A DNA stretch of 64,000 nt from positions 1-64,000 of the forward strand of contig JBIIUB010000003.1 in the NCBI GenBank assembly GCA_044340205.1. The letters run 5' to 3'. The notes beneath the pieces are model-generated. The model saw only the letters and a program-made list of their open reading frames with translations, was not told where the DNA came from and did not search any database. Below are positions 1-8,505 of the stretch, in pieces (position 1 is the stretch's first letter; each line of letters starts with the position of its first letter). Source of the stretch: UBA967 sp044340205. GTDB taxonomy: Bacteria > Verrucomicrobiota > Verrucomicrobiia > Chthoniobacterales > Terrimicrobiaceae. The translations under genes were made by a program, and so were the position numbers.

Positions 1-100
1 TCAGAGCTTCCCGGACAACCTCGCTCGCCGAGGAATAGAGACCGGTCTCGACTTTCCTCTGCACCCACTGCTCCATTTCGTTTGTCAGGGACACATTCAT
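1..100 (-). CDS. ParD-like antitoxin, N-terminal part (cut by window edge)
   Basis: The reverse strand from the ATG at 98-100 reads MNVSLTNEMEQWVQRKVETG, then LYSSASEVVREAL, and runs off the window. This is the N-terminal ribbon-helix-helix of ParD/CopG-type antitoxins: a short beta strand with alternating hydrophobics, then a helix ending in the S-S-ASEVVREAL signature. In this family the antitoxin binds DNA and neutralises a ParE-like toxin usually encoded just downstream, which here would lie outside the window. A perfect palindrome upstream (123-141) fits autoregulation. Only 33 codons are visible, so the partner toxin is inferred. Confidence 0.75.
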   Translation of the reverse strand, partial: MNVSLTNEMEQWVQRKVETGLYSSASEVVREAL

Positions 101-122
101 TTACCAACTTTAAGTAGATCGC

Positions 123-141
123 CAAAGATTGTCAATCTTTG
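123..141. promoter_or_regulatory. Perfect 19-bp palindrome, candidate ParD operator
   Basis: CAAAGATTG-T-CAATCTTTG is a perfect inverted repeat (9+1+9). It starts 23 bp upstream of the ParD-like start codon. Ribbon-helix-helix antitoxins normally repress their own operons through such palindromes. Binding is inferred. Confidence 0.6.
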
Positions 142-229
142 TCCAACTTGCTTCGTGAAAGAAATGGCGCGACTTCAAATTCTGTAATTCTGTCGAAAAA
201 GTTGGCGAGGGCCTTATACGAGAAGATTC

Positions 230-1153
230 TCACTTTTCCAAAAGCACATCAAGCACCTGATCGACCCCATGCTTCCAATCGGGCAACTGAAGCCCGAAGG
301 CGGTGCGGAATTTTGAGGTGTCGAGGCGGGAATTCGCCGGGCGGGCGGCGGGAGTGGGATATTCAGAGGTTGTGATGGGGAGGATGCGCTCGGGTGTGGC
401 TTGGAGTGTGCAGTTGGCGGCGGGGGCCTTGGCGACTATATGCTGCGCGAATCCATGCCAGCTTGTTTCGCCGCCGGCGGCCAGATGGTAGAGGCCGAAG
501 GGGAAATTTTCCCTGCCATTGCGGAGGTAGCGCGTGGCGATGTGGGTGGAGGCATCGGCGAGTAGGGCAGCTCCGGTGGGGGCGCCGAACTGGTCGGCGA
601 CGATGCGGAGTTCGTCCCGACTGGAAGCGAGGCGAAGGATGGTTTTGATGAAGTTTTTCCCGTGTGCTCCAAAGACCCAGCTTGTGCGGAAAATGAGGTG
701 ATCGGCACCACCGGCGGCGAGGGCTTTTTCGCCTTCGAGCTTGGTTTTGCCGTAAACGCCGAGCGGTTTCGTGGCGTCCTCTTCGCAGTAGGCGGATGGT
801 TTTGTGCCATCGAAGACATAGTCGGTGGAGAAGTGGATGACGAGAGCGCCGAGTTTCGCGGCCTCCTCGCCGAGGATTCCGGGAGCGGTGGCATTGATGG
901 CGCGCGCCAGATCCGGCTCGGACTCAGCTTTATCCACAGCCGTGTAGGCGCCGGCGCTGAAGATCACATCCGGCTTGGCTGCGCGCACGGCGGCGCGGAT
1001 CGAGTCGGGACTCGAGAGGTTGCAGGCATCGCGTCCGCAGGCCACCACCTCGCCGAGCGGAGCCAGCGCGCGCTGGAGCTCGAAGCCGAGCTGGCCGTTG
1101 GCGCCAGTGACTAAAAAGCGGGGTGTTTTAAGCGAATGAGGAGAATTGAACAC
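230..1153 (-). CDS. rfbD: dTDP-4-dehydrorhamnose reductase
   Basis: A 307-aa cytosolic short-chain-dehydrogenase-like enzyme that reduces dTDP-4-dehydro-L-rhamnose to dTDP-L-rhamnose with NAD(P)H, the last step of rhamnose donor synthesis. The Rossmann motif GANGQLG is near residue 18, the STDYVFDG stretch near 110, and the catalytic YGKTKLEGE (YxxxK) near 135. Length is normal for RfbD. It is the last gene of a minus-strand run with rfbC (1992-2543), but two unrelated small genes separate them. Its start is 24 bp from the end of the preceding gene, so co-transcription is likely. Confidence 0.95.
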   Translation of the reverse strand: MFNSPHSLKTPRFLVTGANGQLGFELQRALAPLGEVVACGRDACNLSSPDSIRAAVRAAKPDVIFSAGAYTAVDKAESEPDLARAINATAPGILGEEAAKLGALVIHFSTDYVFDGTKPSAYCEEDATKPLGVYGKTKLEGEKALAAGGADHLIFRTSWVFGAHGKNFIKTILRLASSRDELRIVADQFGAPTGAALLADASTHIATRYLRNGRENFPFGLYHLAAGGETSWHGFAQHIVAKAPAANCTLQATPERILPITTSEYPTPAARPANSRLDTSKFRTAFGLQLPDWKHGVDQVLDVLLEK

Positions 1154-1177
1154 GGTGTAAAAAGCGCGGAGGTTTTG

Positions 1178-1474
1178 TCAAAGTGCTTGGGTTTTGCGCG
1201 TCAGCGCCCGACCGAAGGAAACGAGTTCACGGATAAGAGAATTGTAGCGTCCGTAGGCGTTGTGGCCTTCTTTTTTCAAGAGATCGTAGAGGACCAGCTC
1301 GGCTTCCTGGAAAGGAGCCTCACCAGACACGAGACCGGCTGCACGGAATTTCCCGAACGCAATGACCACGAGGCAGGAATTGATGGTGGTTCGCCCGTCG
1401 CGCCAGTCCTGAAGCCCTTGCAGCATTCTCTCCCCTCCGGGCAAACGCATGATTTCATCAGATGAAGGCGTCAT
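1178..1474 (-). CDS. Small hypothetical protein paired with nucleotidyltransferase-like gene
   Basis: A 98-aa protein starting MTPSSDEIMRLPGG. The ATG at 1474 overlaps the stop of the upstream gene as ATGA, which favours it over a TTG four codons earlier. I do not recognise the family. It is mixed alpha/beta, with a basic C-terminus (RALTRKTQAL) and no membrane segment. Translational coupling to the nucleotidyltransferase-like gene suggests the two act together, possibly as a toxin-antitoxin-like pair, but that is inference. The pair sits between rfbC and rfbD, an unusual place. Confidence 0.7.
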   Translation of the reverse strand: MTPSSDEIMRLPGGERMLQGLQDWRDGRTTINSCLVVIAFGKFRAAGLVSGEAPFQEAELVLYDLLKKEGHNAYGRYNSLIRELVSFGRALTRKTQAL

Positions 1475-1995
1475 GGTTGAGCGCAAAAATCCTGAACAGA
1501 TTTCGCAAAGACCAGCTCATCGATCGCAGGAAATTTTTTAAGTGAAGGGCGAATATCCTCAAAAAAATCAAGCAGCTTTCGCCTATTCACCAGCCCTTCT
1601 GCCACAAAGGCCCGAGCATCCAGCATGTCTCGTTCATGTCTACGCTCCAGCTTGGCGAGCACTTGACTGTAAAAATCAAAATGCCGGAAATCCACCTCTC
1701 CAGCCCGTCGAATGAACGCGCTTCGCTCGCGCCAACATGGCACTTCTGGAATGAAAAGATCCGGACTGGCGAGTTCCACATTGGTGTCGAGGGATTCCTT
1801 GAGTTCGGCAATGGCTTCGAACAGTCCCCGGGGTTCGGGATCCGCCTTGATATCCACATCGATGGTTTTTGCCCGCCAGCCAAAAAGCAATGCCGTTGCT
1901 CCACCGGTGAGGTAAATCGTGCCTGGTCCCTTGACGCGCTGACCAAGGGCTTCCATGAACTCCTCCAGCTTCGCTCTATCTGAATCGGCCCTCAC
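1471..1995 (-). CDS. Nucleotidyltransferase-like protein (DUF6036-type)
   Basis: A 174-aa protein with the N-terminal pattern IYLTGGATALLFGWRAKT-IDVDIK (about residues 27-51). This resembles minimal nucleotidyltransferase folds, where a GG/GS motif is followed by a D-x-D metal pair. Members of this broad group (DUF6036, AbiEii-like, MNT) often occur in toxin-antitoxin or mobile contexts. Its start ATG overlaps the rfbC stop (ATGA) and its stop overlaps the next gene, so it is tightly embedded in the rhamnose operon. Substrate and activity are unknown. Confidence 0.75.
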   Translation of the reverse strand: MRADSDRAKLEEFMEALGQRVKGPGTIYLTGGATALLFGWRAKTIDVDIKADPEPRGLFEAIAELKESLDTNVELASPDLFIPEVPCWRERSAFIRRAGEVDFRHFDFYSQVLAKLERRHERDMLDARAFVAEGLVNRRKLLDFFEDIRPSLKKFPAIDELVFAKSVQDFCAQP

Positions 1996-2543
1996 AGATA
2001 TTTCTCACACTCCGCGAACGAAGCAGCCTCGGCATCTTTCGGCGAAACAATCGGATCGATGCCGATGGCCAGCGGCCAATCGATGCCGATGGCGGGGTCA
2101 TTCCATCGGAGGGAACGCTCGGTCGCCGGAGCATAGTAATTGGTGCACTTGTAGTGGAAGTCCGCCATCTCGCTCACGACCAAAAATCCATGCGCGCAAC
2201 CGGGCGGCACCCACAAGCGCTCGTGGGCATCACTCGTCAGCATGTAGCCGTCCCATTTTCCAAAGGTGGGCGAGCTTTGTCGCAAATCGACGAGGACATC
2301 GAAGACCGTTCCAGAAGTGACCCACACGAGTTTCCCCTGCGCCGCATCGCCACTCTGGTAGTGTAGACCACGCAGCACATTCTTCGCCGAGCGACTGTGA
2401 TTGTCCTGCACGAAATCCGCATCAATTCCGAGTTTGGCGAAGGTTTCCTTGTTCCAGGACTCCAGAAAAAAACCGCGCGCGTCACCAAACACACGAGGCC
2501 GCAAGAGGTAGGCACCATCAATTTTTGTCGGATAGGATGTCAT
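1992..2543 (-). CDS. rfbC: dTDP-4-dehydrorhamnose 3,5-epimerase
   Basis: A 183-aa cupin-fold epimerase converting dTDP-4-dehydro-6-deoxy-D-glucose to dTDP-4-dehydro-L-rhamnose. Family marks are RGFFLESWN (~24-32), VQDNHSRS (~45-52), LRGLHYQ with the catalytic His (~57-63), and VPPGCAHGFLVVSE (~111-124), followed by the Tyr-containing YKCTNYY. Length is typical. It is the first gene of the minus-strand run; rfbA and rfbB are not in the window. Confidence 0.95.
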   Translation of the reverse strand: MTSYPTKIDGAYLLRPRVFGDARGFFLESWNKETFAKLGIDADFVQDNHSRSAKNVLRGLHYQSGDAAQGKLVWVTSGTVFDVLVDLRQSSPTFGKWDGYMLTSDAHERLWVPPGCAHGFLVVSEMADFHYKCTNYYAPATERSLRWNDPAIGIDWPLAIGIDPIVSPKDAEAASFAECEKYL

Positions 2544-2693
2544 AAAAATATTCCAAACGAGGGAGAGGAAAATGTCAGTCGGATGCAGGCATGCTGCCGC
2601 CCTTGGTCATCGGCGGAAATTTTTCCACCGGTCCAGAGCAAATCCAAAATGTCTTCCCGTTTTTCACAGGTTTGCCGCGTAGGGCGGCGCGGG

Positions 2694-3221
2694 TTATTTG
2701 ACTAAAAATTTCAAGAGCCAGGGCAACATGCTCTCGCCGCGCTCCAGCCAGTGTTTGAGCCGCTCGAGGCGCTCCTCGGCGGTCGCTCGGTCGCCCGATT
2801 CCATACCGCTCGCGAGGGATTCCATCGTGCCGATTCTCTCCAGAGCCCGATCCAGCCTGGGTTGCAGCTCCTCTTGGATGAATGCGGTCGCAAATTTACT
2901 CAGCTCCAAGTCCGCCACATAGTGATCCCGCCGGTCGCCGGGCATGTAAACCGACTTCACCGCGCCGACGGATCGCAGCACCTTCAACCCCTGACTCGCC
3001 GCTCCCAGACTTATTCCCAGCCGCGTCATGATGTCATCCATCGCCAAGGCGCGTGACGACACAAAAAGCAGACCGTAGATCTCCCCCACCGACTTCTGCA
3101 GGCCGATCAGCTTGAAAAAGCCGATGAAAAGTTCGATCGACTCGACTTCCAAGGCCGACAGCGATTCGGTCTGGGGTTCGAGCATGGCGGGAGCGACTTG
3201 CATTCGTGCGCAGAAGAACAT
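2694..3221 (-). CDS. GbsR/MarR-family transcriptional regulator
   Basis: A 175-aa winged-helix regulator. The order is an acidic N-terminal helix (ESIELFIGFFKLIGLQ), GEIYGLLFVSSRALAMDDIM (~47-66), recognition helix region LGISLGAASQGLKVLRS (~68-84), and wing VKSVYMPGDRRDHYVAD (~88-104). This matches the GbsR group, which in Bacillus controls glycine betaine synthesis. A helical C-terminus probably mediates dimerisation. The start could also be Met7 or Met13. Its target is unknown; its neighbours are unrelated. Confidence 0.85.
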   Translation of the reverse strand: MFFCARMQVAPAMLEPQTESLSALEVESIELFIGFFKLIGLQKSVGEIYGLLFVSSRALAMDDIMTRLGISLGAASQGLKVLRSVGAVKSVYMPGDRRDHYVADLELSKFATAFIQEELQPRLDRALERIGTMESLASGMESGDRATAEERLERLKHWLERGESMLPWLLKFLVK

Positions 3222-3322
3222 CAGAAGCCTTCAAGGCCTTCAATAAAAAATGAAATGTCCACCGACACCCCTTCGAAGCCCGCTTGCCGTGAGGCCGCTA
3301 AAACAGGACACTACGATCTGTC

Positions 3323-4213
3323 ATGCCACAGGAGATCGAGGAATTTCTGATGTATCTGGCCACCGAGCGCGGGCTTTCGGAGAGCTACCAATTGCTCGTG
3401 CAGCGCTCGTTGGAGGCCTTTTCTACATGGCTGGAAAAGCACACGCAGACGCGCGAGTGGCGGCGGGTCGAGCCCCAGCAGATCACCGACTTTCTCGTCT
3501 TCCGCAAACGCTCCGGACTCCAAGCTTCCTCGGTGAGGATCGATGCCGTGGCTGTGCGGATTTTTTTCCGCTTTCTGGTCGCCCGCCGCACATGGACTGA
3601 GAATCCCGCCGAGACGCTCACGCTGCCGCGCCCGGAGAAGCACCTTCCCGAAGCCCTGCATGTCGAGCAGGTGCGGAAACTCATCGAAAGCATCGGCCCG
3701 AATGATCCGCTCGGCCTGCGCGACCGGGCGATCTTCGAGCTACTCTACTCCAGCGGGCTCCGCGTTTCCGAACTCTGCGACGCGCGACTGGAAAACATCG
3801 ACCTCGACGCCTCGTTCATTCGCGTCACCGGCAAGGGCAGAAAGACCCGCCTCATTCCCCTCGGCCAGCCCGCCTGCGAGGCCATCCGAGCCTACCTGCA
3901 ACGCGAACGCCCCGAACTCGTCTCCAAAAAAACCGGCGCCGAGATTTTCCTTTCAGTCCGGGGAAAAAAGCTCACCACTCCCCGCATCCGCCAACTCATC
4001 AAACAATACGCCGCCCGCGCCGGCATCGAAGCGAATGTCTATCCCCACCTCATGCGCCATAGCTTCGCCACCCACCTCCTCGGCGGCGGCGCCGATCTCC
4101 GCGTCATTCAAGAACTACTCGGCCACGCGGACATCTCGACCACGCAAATCTACACCCACATCGAAAAAAGCGGTCTCCAGGCAGTGATCAAAAAATTCCA
4201 CCCGCGCGCGTGA
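3323..4213 (+). CDS. xerD: Site-specific tyrosine recombinase XerD/XerC-type
   Basis: A 296-aa recombinase with an N-terminal SAM-like core-binding domain (1-100) and a C-terminal catalytic domain. The catalytic arrangement is complete: Arg in SSGLRVSEL (~145), Lys in GKGRKTRLIPLG (~170), HLMRHSFATHLL (His/Arg, ~241), LGHADISTTQIYTH (His and nucleophilic Tyr, ~265-277). The size and lack of an arm-binding domain fit a Xer chromosome-dimer resolvase rather than a phage integrase. XerC versus XerD cannot be separated here. Confidence 0.9.
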   Translation: MPQEIEEFLMYLATERGLSESYQLLVQRSLEAFSTWLEKHTQTREWRRVEPQQITDFLVFRKRSGLQASSVRIDAVAVRIFFRFLVARRTWTENPAETLTLPRPEKHLPEALHVEQVRKLIESIGPNDPLGLRDRAIFELLYSSGLRVSELCDARLENIDLDASFIRVTGKGRKTRLIPLGQPACEAIRAYLQRERPELVSKKTGAEIFLSVRGKKLTTPRIRQLIKQYAARAGIEANVYPHLMRHSFATHLLGGGADLRVIQELLGHADISTTQIYTHIEKSGLQAVIKKFHPRA

Positions 4214-4578
4214 ACGGATGGAGATGTGCCATCATTTTATCCTTCAAAAGAACGGAAATCCAATCAGTATCGTTACATATCGTGCCTATGCTGAACCGGA
4301 TCAGAGAAGACGCCGTTGTGAAACCCTTCCACCCGCTGAAGGACATGTCCGACCACGCAGGTGCGATGAAATGCGTCTACGCCGCCCCCCAGACCCTCGC
4401 CCAGGAATTCAACGACGACGAAGCGGTCTGGCGCGCTTTTGAGAGCCGCCGATTGATCCGGCGCTTCCTTGGCAACCCCCACTTAATTTCTGAAGAATAC
4501 CTCGACCAAGCCGATTGGCTCGAGGCTGAGCAAACTCGACCCGTGCGGGCTATCGGAATGCCCCTTCACCAAACATGA
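4210..4578 (+). CDS. Hypothetical protein, doubtful
   Basis: A 122-codon frame opening with GTG overlapping the xerD stop; an ATG at about 4288 is the alternative start. The second half (residues ~45-100) reads like a soluble acidic/basic protein, and the stop overlaps the following start as ATGA, which supports translation. No family is recognised. Upstream of codon 27 the composition is poor, so the longer start is unlikely. Confidence 0.35.
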   Translation: MNGWRCAIILSFKRTEIQSVSLHIVPMLNRIREDAVVKPFHPLKDMSDHAGAMKCVYAAPQTLAQEFNDDEAVWRAFESRRLIRRFLGNPHLISEEYLDQADWLEAEQTRPVRAIGMPLHQT

Positions 4579-5093
4579 AAAAGCAACCTGTGTTGGAATC
4601 ACTCATCCTCACCATCCGCAACCAGCGAGTTCTGTTGGATGCCGATCTCTCCATGATTTACGATGTTCCGACCAAGGCTCTGAATCAGGCGGTAAAACGG
4701 AATTTTGCGCGATTCCCTGAGGATTTTGTTTTTCAGCTTACAGTGCGCGAAAAGAAGGAGGTGGTCACAAATTGTGACCACCTTGCCCGGCTCAAATTTT
4801 CCAAAACTCTGCCCTACGCCTTCACCGAGCACGGAGCGATCATGGCCGCGTCTGTTCTGAACAGCCCTGAAGCGATCAAAATGAGCGTTTTCGTAGTGAG
4901 GGCATTCGTTCAGATGCGCGAGCAACTTGCCGCCAACACAGCCATCCTGAAAAGGCTGGCAGAGATCGACAAGACACTGCTCGAACAAGATCGCTCTCTT
5001 GGAGTCATCTGGCGGCAACTCCAGCCCTTGCTCACGCCGCCACACGCCCAACCTAAAAGACGCATTGGTTTTCATAGCGACGAGGAACAATGA
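4575..5093 (+). CDS. ORF6N domain protein
   Basis: A 172-aa protein with an N-terminal ORF6N domain (about 7-95): SLILTIRNQRVLLDADLSMI, YDVPTKALNQAVKRN, RFPEDFVFQLT, then LPYAFTEHGAIMAASVL. ORF6N/KilA-N domains are DNA-binding modules common in phages and mobile elements, and also found as stand-alone chromosomal genes. The remainder is a helical region (FVQMREQLAANTAILKRLAEI) likely to form a coiled coil. The role is probably regulatory; target unknown. Horizontal origin is plausible but no boundary is visible. Confidence 0.85.
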   Translation: MKKQPVLESLILTIRNQRVLLDADLSMIYDVPTKALNQAVKRNFARFPEDFVFQLTVREKKEVVTNCDHLARLKFSKTLPYAFTEHGAIMAASVLNSPEAIKMSVFVVRAFVQMREQLAANTAILKRLAEIDKTLLEQDRSLGVIWRQLQPLLTPPHAQPKRRIGFHSDEEQ

Positions 5094-5208
5094 CCTCAGT
5101 GGGCGACATCGCTGCCCGTCTGCGCAAATGCAAGTAGGATTCGCGAAGTCATTGCCATCCGCCCGACGCTGGAGTAGTCCTTCAGCGCCTGAAGAAAGGC
5201 CAAATACC

Positions 5209-5712
5209 ATGCATCGCATAACCCTGCTTTTTCTCGCTCCGCTCGCCCTTTGGCTCTCCGCTTGCTCAAGCACATCCCAGGTGAATCCCGCCGTGCTCTC
5301 AGCCGCGACCTCGCGCGGCGTGTCCGCCTCGACGACATCGAAAATGTCCGCCGGCCAGAAGCTCGACTTCTCCGACATTCGCAATCTCGTCGCCAGCAAT
5401 GTGCCGGATGACAAAATCATCGCCTACCTGAACAGCACGCGGCAGGTGTGCAATTTCTCCACAAGCGAAATGTCGGCCCTGAAATCCGCCGGCGCCGATG
5501 CCCAGTTGCTCGGGTTTCTTTCAAACACGAGCGGATTCTACGGCCGCTCCCCTGCTCCACAAAACGCAGGCGCCCCGCGCTCTCCTGGCCAATACACCAA
5601 CTCTCGGCTCTATCAGGACGAACAACCCTTCGCCTACAACGAACCGGCGATCGATGGCTTCTACAACTCGGGCTATGAGGAATCCCTCTACAGCCCGTTT
5701 TCATTCAACTAA
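5209..5712 (+). CDS. Putative lipoprotein
   Basis: A 167-aa protein starting at the ATG at 5209, preceded by a GAAGAAAGG ribosome-binding site. The signal peptide MHRITLLFLAPLALWLSAC ends in a lipobox (LSAC, Cys19), predicting a membrane-anchored lipoprotein. A central segment (~48-105, KLDFSDIRNLVASNVPDDKI) is alpha-helical; the C-terminus is low complexity, rich in Asn, Pro, Ser and Tyr. No function is recognised. Starts further upstream in the same frame lie inside the ORF6N gene and lack a signal peptide at the N-terminus. Confidence 0.75.
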   Translation: MHRITLLFLAPLALWLSACSSTSQVNPAVLSAATSRGVSASTTSKMSAGQKLDFSDIRNLVASNVPDDKIIAYLNSTRQVCNFSTSEMSALKSAGADAQLLGFLSNTSGFYGRSPAPQNAGAPRSPGQYTNSRLYQDEQPFAYNEPAIDGFYNSGYEESLYSPFSFN

Positions 5713-5736
5713 CCCCGCCGCAAGGCCCACCGGAGC

Positions 5737-8022
5737 GTGACTGCAAAAGCCCCGCTTTGGAATCAGCGCCTTCCCTTCGCGGGCTTGGCGGGCGCGGCGA
5801 CTGCAGGGATTCTTGGCGCGTGGATCAGTGCGTTCGGCTCGGGGATGTTTCTCATTTTGGCCACATTGGCTCTTGCCGCATGGCTACCCCTCCGCCGTAG
5901 TCCCTTTGTTTATGCCGCTGTCGCGTTTTTGTTCGCCGCTCTGCAAGTCGTGCAGACCCGAGAGTCATCGGCAGCAAGACTCGCTGAAAAACTCGGCGGC
6001 TTGCCGCATGTGGCCCATATCGAGGGAATCGTTCGCACCGAACCCTCGGTGGGCGCGACTGGAAAATCCCGCTTCGTCGTTCAGGCAAGGCAGATCGAAA
6101 TCGATGGAGAAAAAATCAACTTCCCCTGCGATATCCTCGCCGTGGTTCCCTCGGGCACGCCCGCCCTCGAAGACTCCGTGCGCCTCGTCGGCAGCCTTCG
6201 TCCAATTGCCCCGCCGCGAAATCCCGGCCAATTCAACGCGAAGCGTGTCATGGAGCTTCGAGGCATCACCTGCGAACTCGTCGCCACCTCGCCGAGGGAT
6301 CTCGAAATCGCCTCGCCCGCCACAGGTTTCTCTCTGCCGCGCATCGCCGCATCCTGCCGAAAATGGATGGAGTCCACCCTGCGCGAGGGCATTTCCTCGG
6401 ATCCCCTCGTCTGCAATCTGCTCGCCGGAATTGTCCTGGGCGTGACCTCCGACATCCCCGATGCGCTACAAGACGAGTTCCGCCAAACGGGAACATTTCA
6501 TCTGTTTTCAGTCTCAGGCCTTCATGTGGGAATGATCGCCCTGATCCTCTGGCAGGCCTTCCGAATGGCAGGAGTGGGCCGGGGGATTGCCACCTGCGTG
6601 ATCATTCCAGCGCTGTTTTTCTATGCGCTTCTCACAGGATGGAAACCCTCGAGCGTGCGCGCGGCGACGATGACTGCAATTTTTCTGATCGGCATGGCTT
6701 CGGGTCGACAATCAATCGCACTGAATTCACTCTGCGCGGCGGCATTCGTCATTCTGCTTCAATCCACGAACGAGCTTTTCAATCCCGGTTTCCAACTCTC
6801 GTTCACGGTCGTCGCCGCGATCCTGCTCGTTGCCGGGCCTCTTCAGGAGAGGATTCGAGGACGCCTTGAGCCGGACCCATTCATCCCCGTCCCTCTCTGG
6901 ACGAAATGGCAAAAGAAGCGACACGAGCTGGCCGGACACACGGCGGGCTTGCTGGCGGTATCACTGGCCGCCTGGATCGGCTCGCTGCCGCTGACGGTTT
7001 TTTATTTCCACATGGTCTCCCTTTCGGCCTTGGCAGCAAACCTCCTCGTCGTCCCGCTTTCCTTTCTCATCATGGCAACCGCTGTTTTGTCGTTGGCAAG
7101 TGGCATCGCGAGCGCGGCTCTGGCTGCGGTTTTCAACAACGCGAACCTGGCTTTCACAAAAATCCTTCTTCTCATCATCCAAGCAGCGGCATCCCTGCCG
7201 GGGTCGTTTGTTCCCGTCGCTGGCTGGCAGGCGGCGCCAGCAGCGATCACAGTTTTCGATTGTGGATCCGGCGGCGCCACGGCGATTCAGAGCGGCGGCC
7301 GCCTCTGGCTCATCGACTGCGGGTCGCGGTGGGATTTTGAAAATGTTGTCACCCCCTGGATGCGCAGCACAGGCCACTGGCGTCCCGACACGCTGGTGCT
7401 CACACACGGCGATGCCGACCACATCGGCGGAGTCGGCACCCTTCTCGACACAAATTCCCTGCCCCGAATCATCGACTCACCGCTACCGGACCGCTCTCCC
7501 GTGCGCCGCAGACTTCATGCGGCGGTGGCCGCTTCCAATTTCCCTATTTCCAAAGCGCAGGCGGGCGACCGCTTTGAGATTAGCCCATCGATGACGCTGC
7601 AAATCCTGCATCCCCCTCCAGATCTTGTGGCAGCGACAGCGGATGACAAATCGCTCGTAGCTTCGCTGGAATCCTCCAAAACGCGGGTCTTGATCGTCTC
7701 AGACGCCGGGCCGGCCACCTTCGAGTGGCTACTGCAAAATCAACGCTCCGCCATTGCTGCGGATATCGTTATTCTTGGCCGTCACCACTCCGGCGCGCCA
7801 CCCGAGGCCTCGTTCCTACGGGCCGTCAATCCCTCGCTTGTCGTGGCCACAGCGGCAGGCTTCCCCTCAAATGAACCGATCGATGAGCAATGGGCATCCA
7901 TGGTGGAAAACCTCGGCATCCACCTCTTCCGCCAGGATCACACTGGCGCGGCGATGATCCGCTTGGAGAAAGAAGGCTTCGTCGCGAAAGGCTTTCTCAA
8001 CGGAGAGACTTTCAGCCGATAA
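5737..8022 (+). CDS. comEC: ComEC/Rec2 family DNA uptake channel
   Basis: A 761-aa membrane protein with a GTG start. N-terminal membrane segments (~10-75) and a soluble DUF4131-like region precede the Competence domain (about 220-490; FHLFSVSGLHVGMIALIL) with many hydrophobic helices. The C-terminal metallo-beta-lactamase-like domain has VLTHGDADHIGG (~552-563). In transforming bacteria ComEC moves single-stranded DNA across the inner membrane. All three parts are present, so it is a full-length member. The 3' end overlaps the convergent transpeptidase gene by 11 bp. No other competence gene is nearby. Confidence 0.92.
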   Translation: MTAKAPLWNQRLPFAGLAGAATAGILGAWISAFGSGMFLILATLALAAWLPLRRSPFVYAAVAFLFAALQVVQTRESSAARLAEKLGGLPHVAHIEGIVRTEPSVGATGKSRFVVQARQIEIDGEKINFPCDILAVVPSGTPALEDSVRLVGSLRPIAPPRNPGQFNAKRVMELRGITCELVATSPRDLEIASPATGFSLPRIAASCRKWMESTLREGISSDPLVCNLLAGIVLGVTSDIPDALQDEFRQTGTFHLFSVSGLHVGMIALILWQAFRMAGVGRGIATCVIIPALFFYALLTGWKPSSVRAATMTAIFLIGMASGRQSIALNSLCAAAFVILLQSTNELFNPGFQLSFTVVAAILLVAGPLQERIRGRLEPDPFIPVPLWTKWQKKRHELAGHTAGLLAVSLAAWIGSLPLTVFYFHMVSLSALAANLLVVPLSFLIMATAVLSLASGIASAALAAVFNNANLAFTKILLLIIQAAASLPGSFVPVAGWQAAPAAITVFDCGSGGATAIQSGGRLWLIDCGSRWDFENVVTPWMRSTGHWRPDTLVLTHGDADHIGGVGTLLDTNSLPRIIDSPLPDRSPVRRRLHAAVAASNFPISKAQAGDRFEISPSMTLQILHPPPDLVAATADDKSLVASLESSKTRVLIVSDAGPATFEWLLQNQRSAIAADIVILGRHHSGAPPEASFLRAVNPSLVVATAAGFPSNEPIDEQWASMVENLGIHLFRQDHTGAAMIRLEKEGFVAKGFLNGETFSR

Positions 8023-8494
8023 CCACTCTCGCGCCCTCAGGCACCAGATCGAAAAGCTCCGCCATGTCGGCATTCCGAAGCCTTATACAACCATGGCTGG
8101 CAGGCGTTCCGATCAGGTCTTCGCGATTGGTCCCGTGAAAATAAATATATCGATCATGCGTGTTCGCATTCTCTTCGTCGAGGCCGGAGAGCCAGAGGAT
8201 GCGGGTCAGAATGCCATCCTGCTCGCCGCCGGGCGCAGCCAAGACACCAGTGGGCTGGCGGCTTTTGAATTCCGCCCACAACGGCGCGCCGGCACCGATT
8301 TTTTCCTGCACAGCGAAGCGCCCCGTGGGCGTCTTAAAGCTTCCGGGCTCAAATCCCACGCCAAACCGGGATGTGGAGACGGGCCAGGATTTGATCAACT
8401 CTCCGCAACGCCGCAGGTCCAGCATCTGGCGGGAAATGTCCACTCGCATTTCCCATTCTTCCAAGGATTGCCGTGCGGGCATGTCAGGTGTCAT
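8012..8494 (-). CDS. L,D-transpeptidase (YkuD domain)
   Basis: A 160-aa protein with a YkuD catalytic domain: YIYFHGTNREDLIGTPASHG and then CIRLRNADM (~120-148), which contains the conserved His and the catalytic Cys of the SHGCIRL motif. Such enzymes form 3-3 peptidoglycan cross-links or attach lipoproteins to peptidoglycan. No clear signal peptide is seen with this start (MTPDMPARQ), which is odd for a periplasmic enzyme. The start lies only 11 bp from the divergent asd start, so the two promoters must overlap. Confidence 0.88.
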   Translation of the reverse strand: MTPDMPARQSLEEWEMRVDISRQMLDLRRCGELIKSWPVSTSRFGVGFEPGSFKTPTGRFAVQEKIGAGAPLWAEFKSRQPTGVLAAPGGEQDGILTRILWLSGLDEENANTHDRYIYFHGTNREDLIGTPASHGCIRLRNADMAELFDLVPEGARVVIG

Positions 8495-8505
8495 AAATAT
8501 CCATT

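Noticed and set aside
3543..4187. Second long forward frame inside the Xer recombinase gene
   Set aside because: The product is Pro/Ser/Arg-rich with no domain; the frame reading XerD motifs is the real one.
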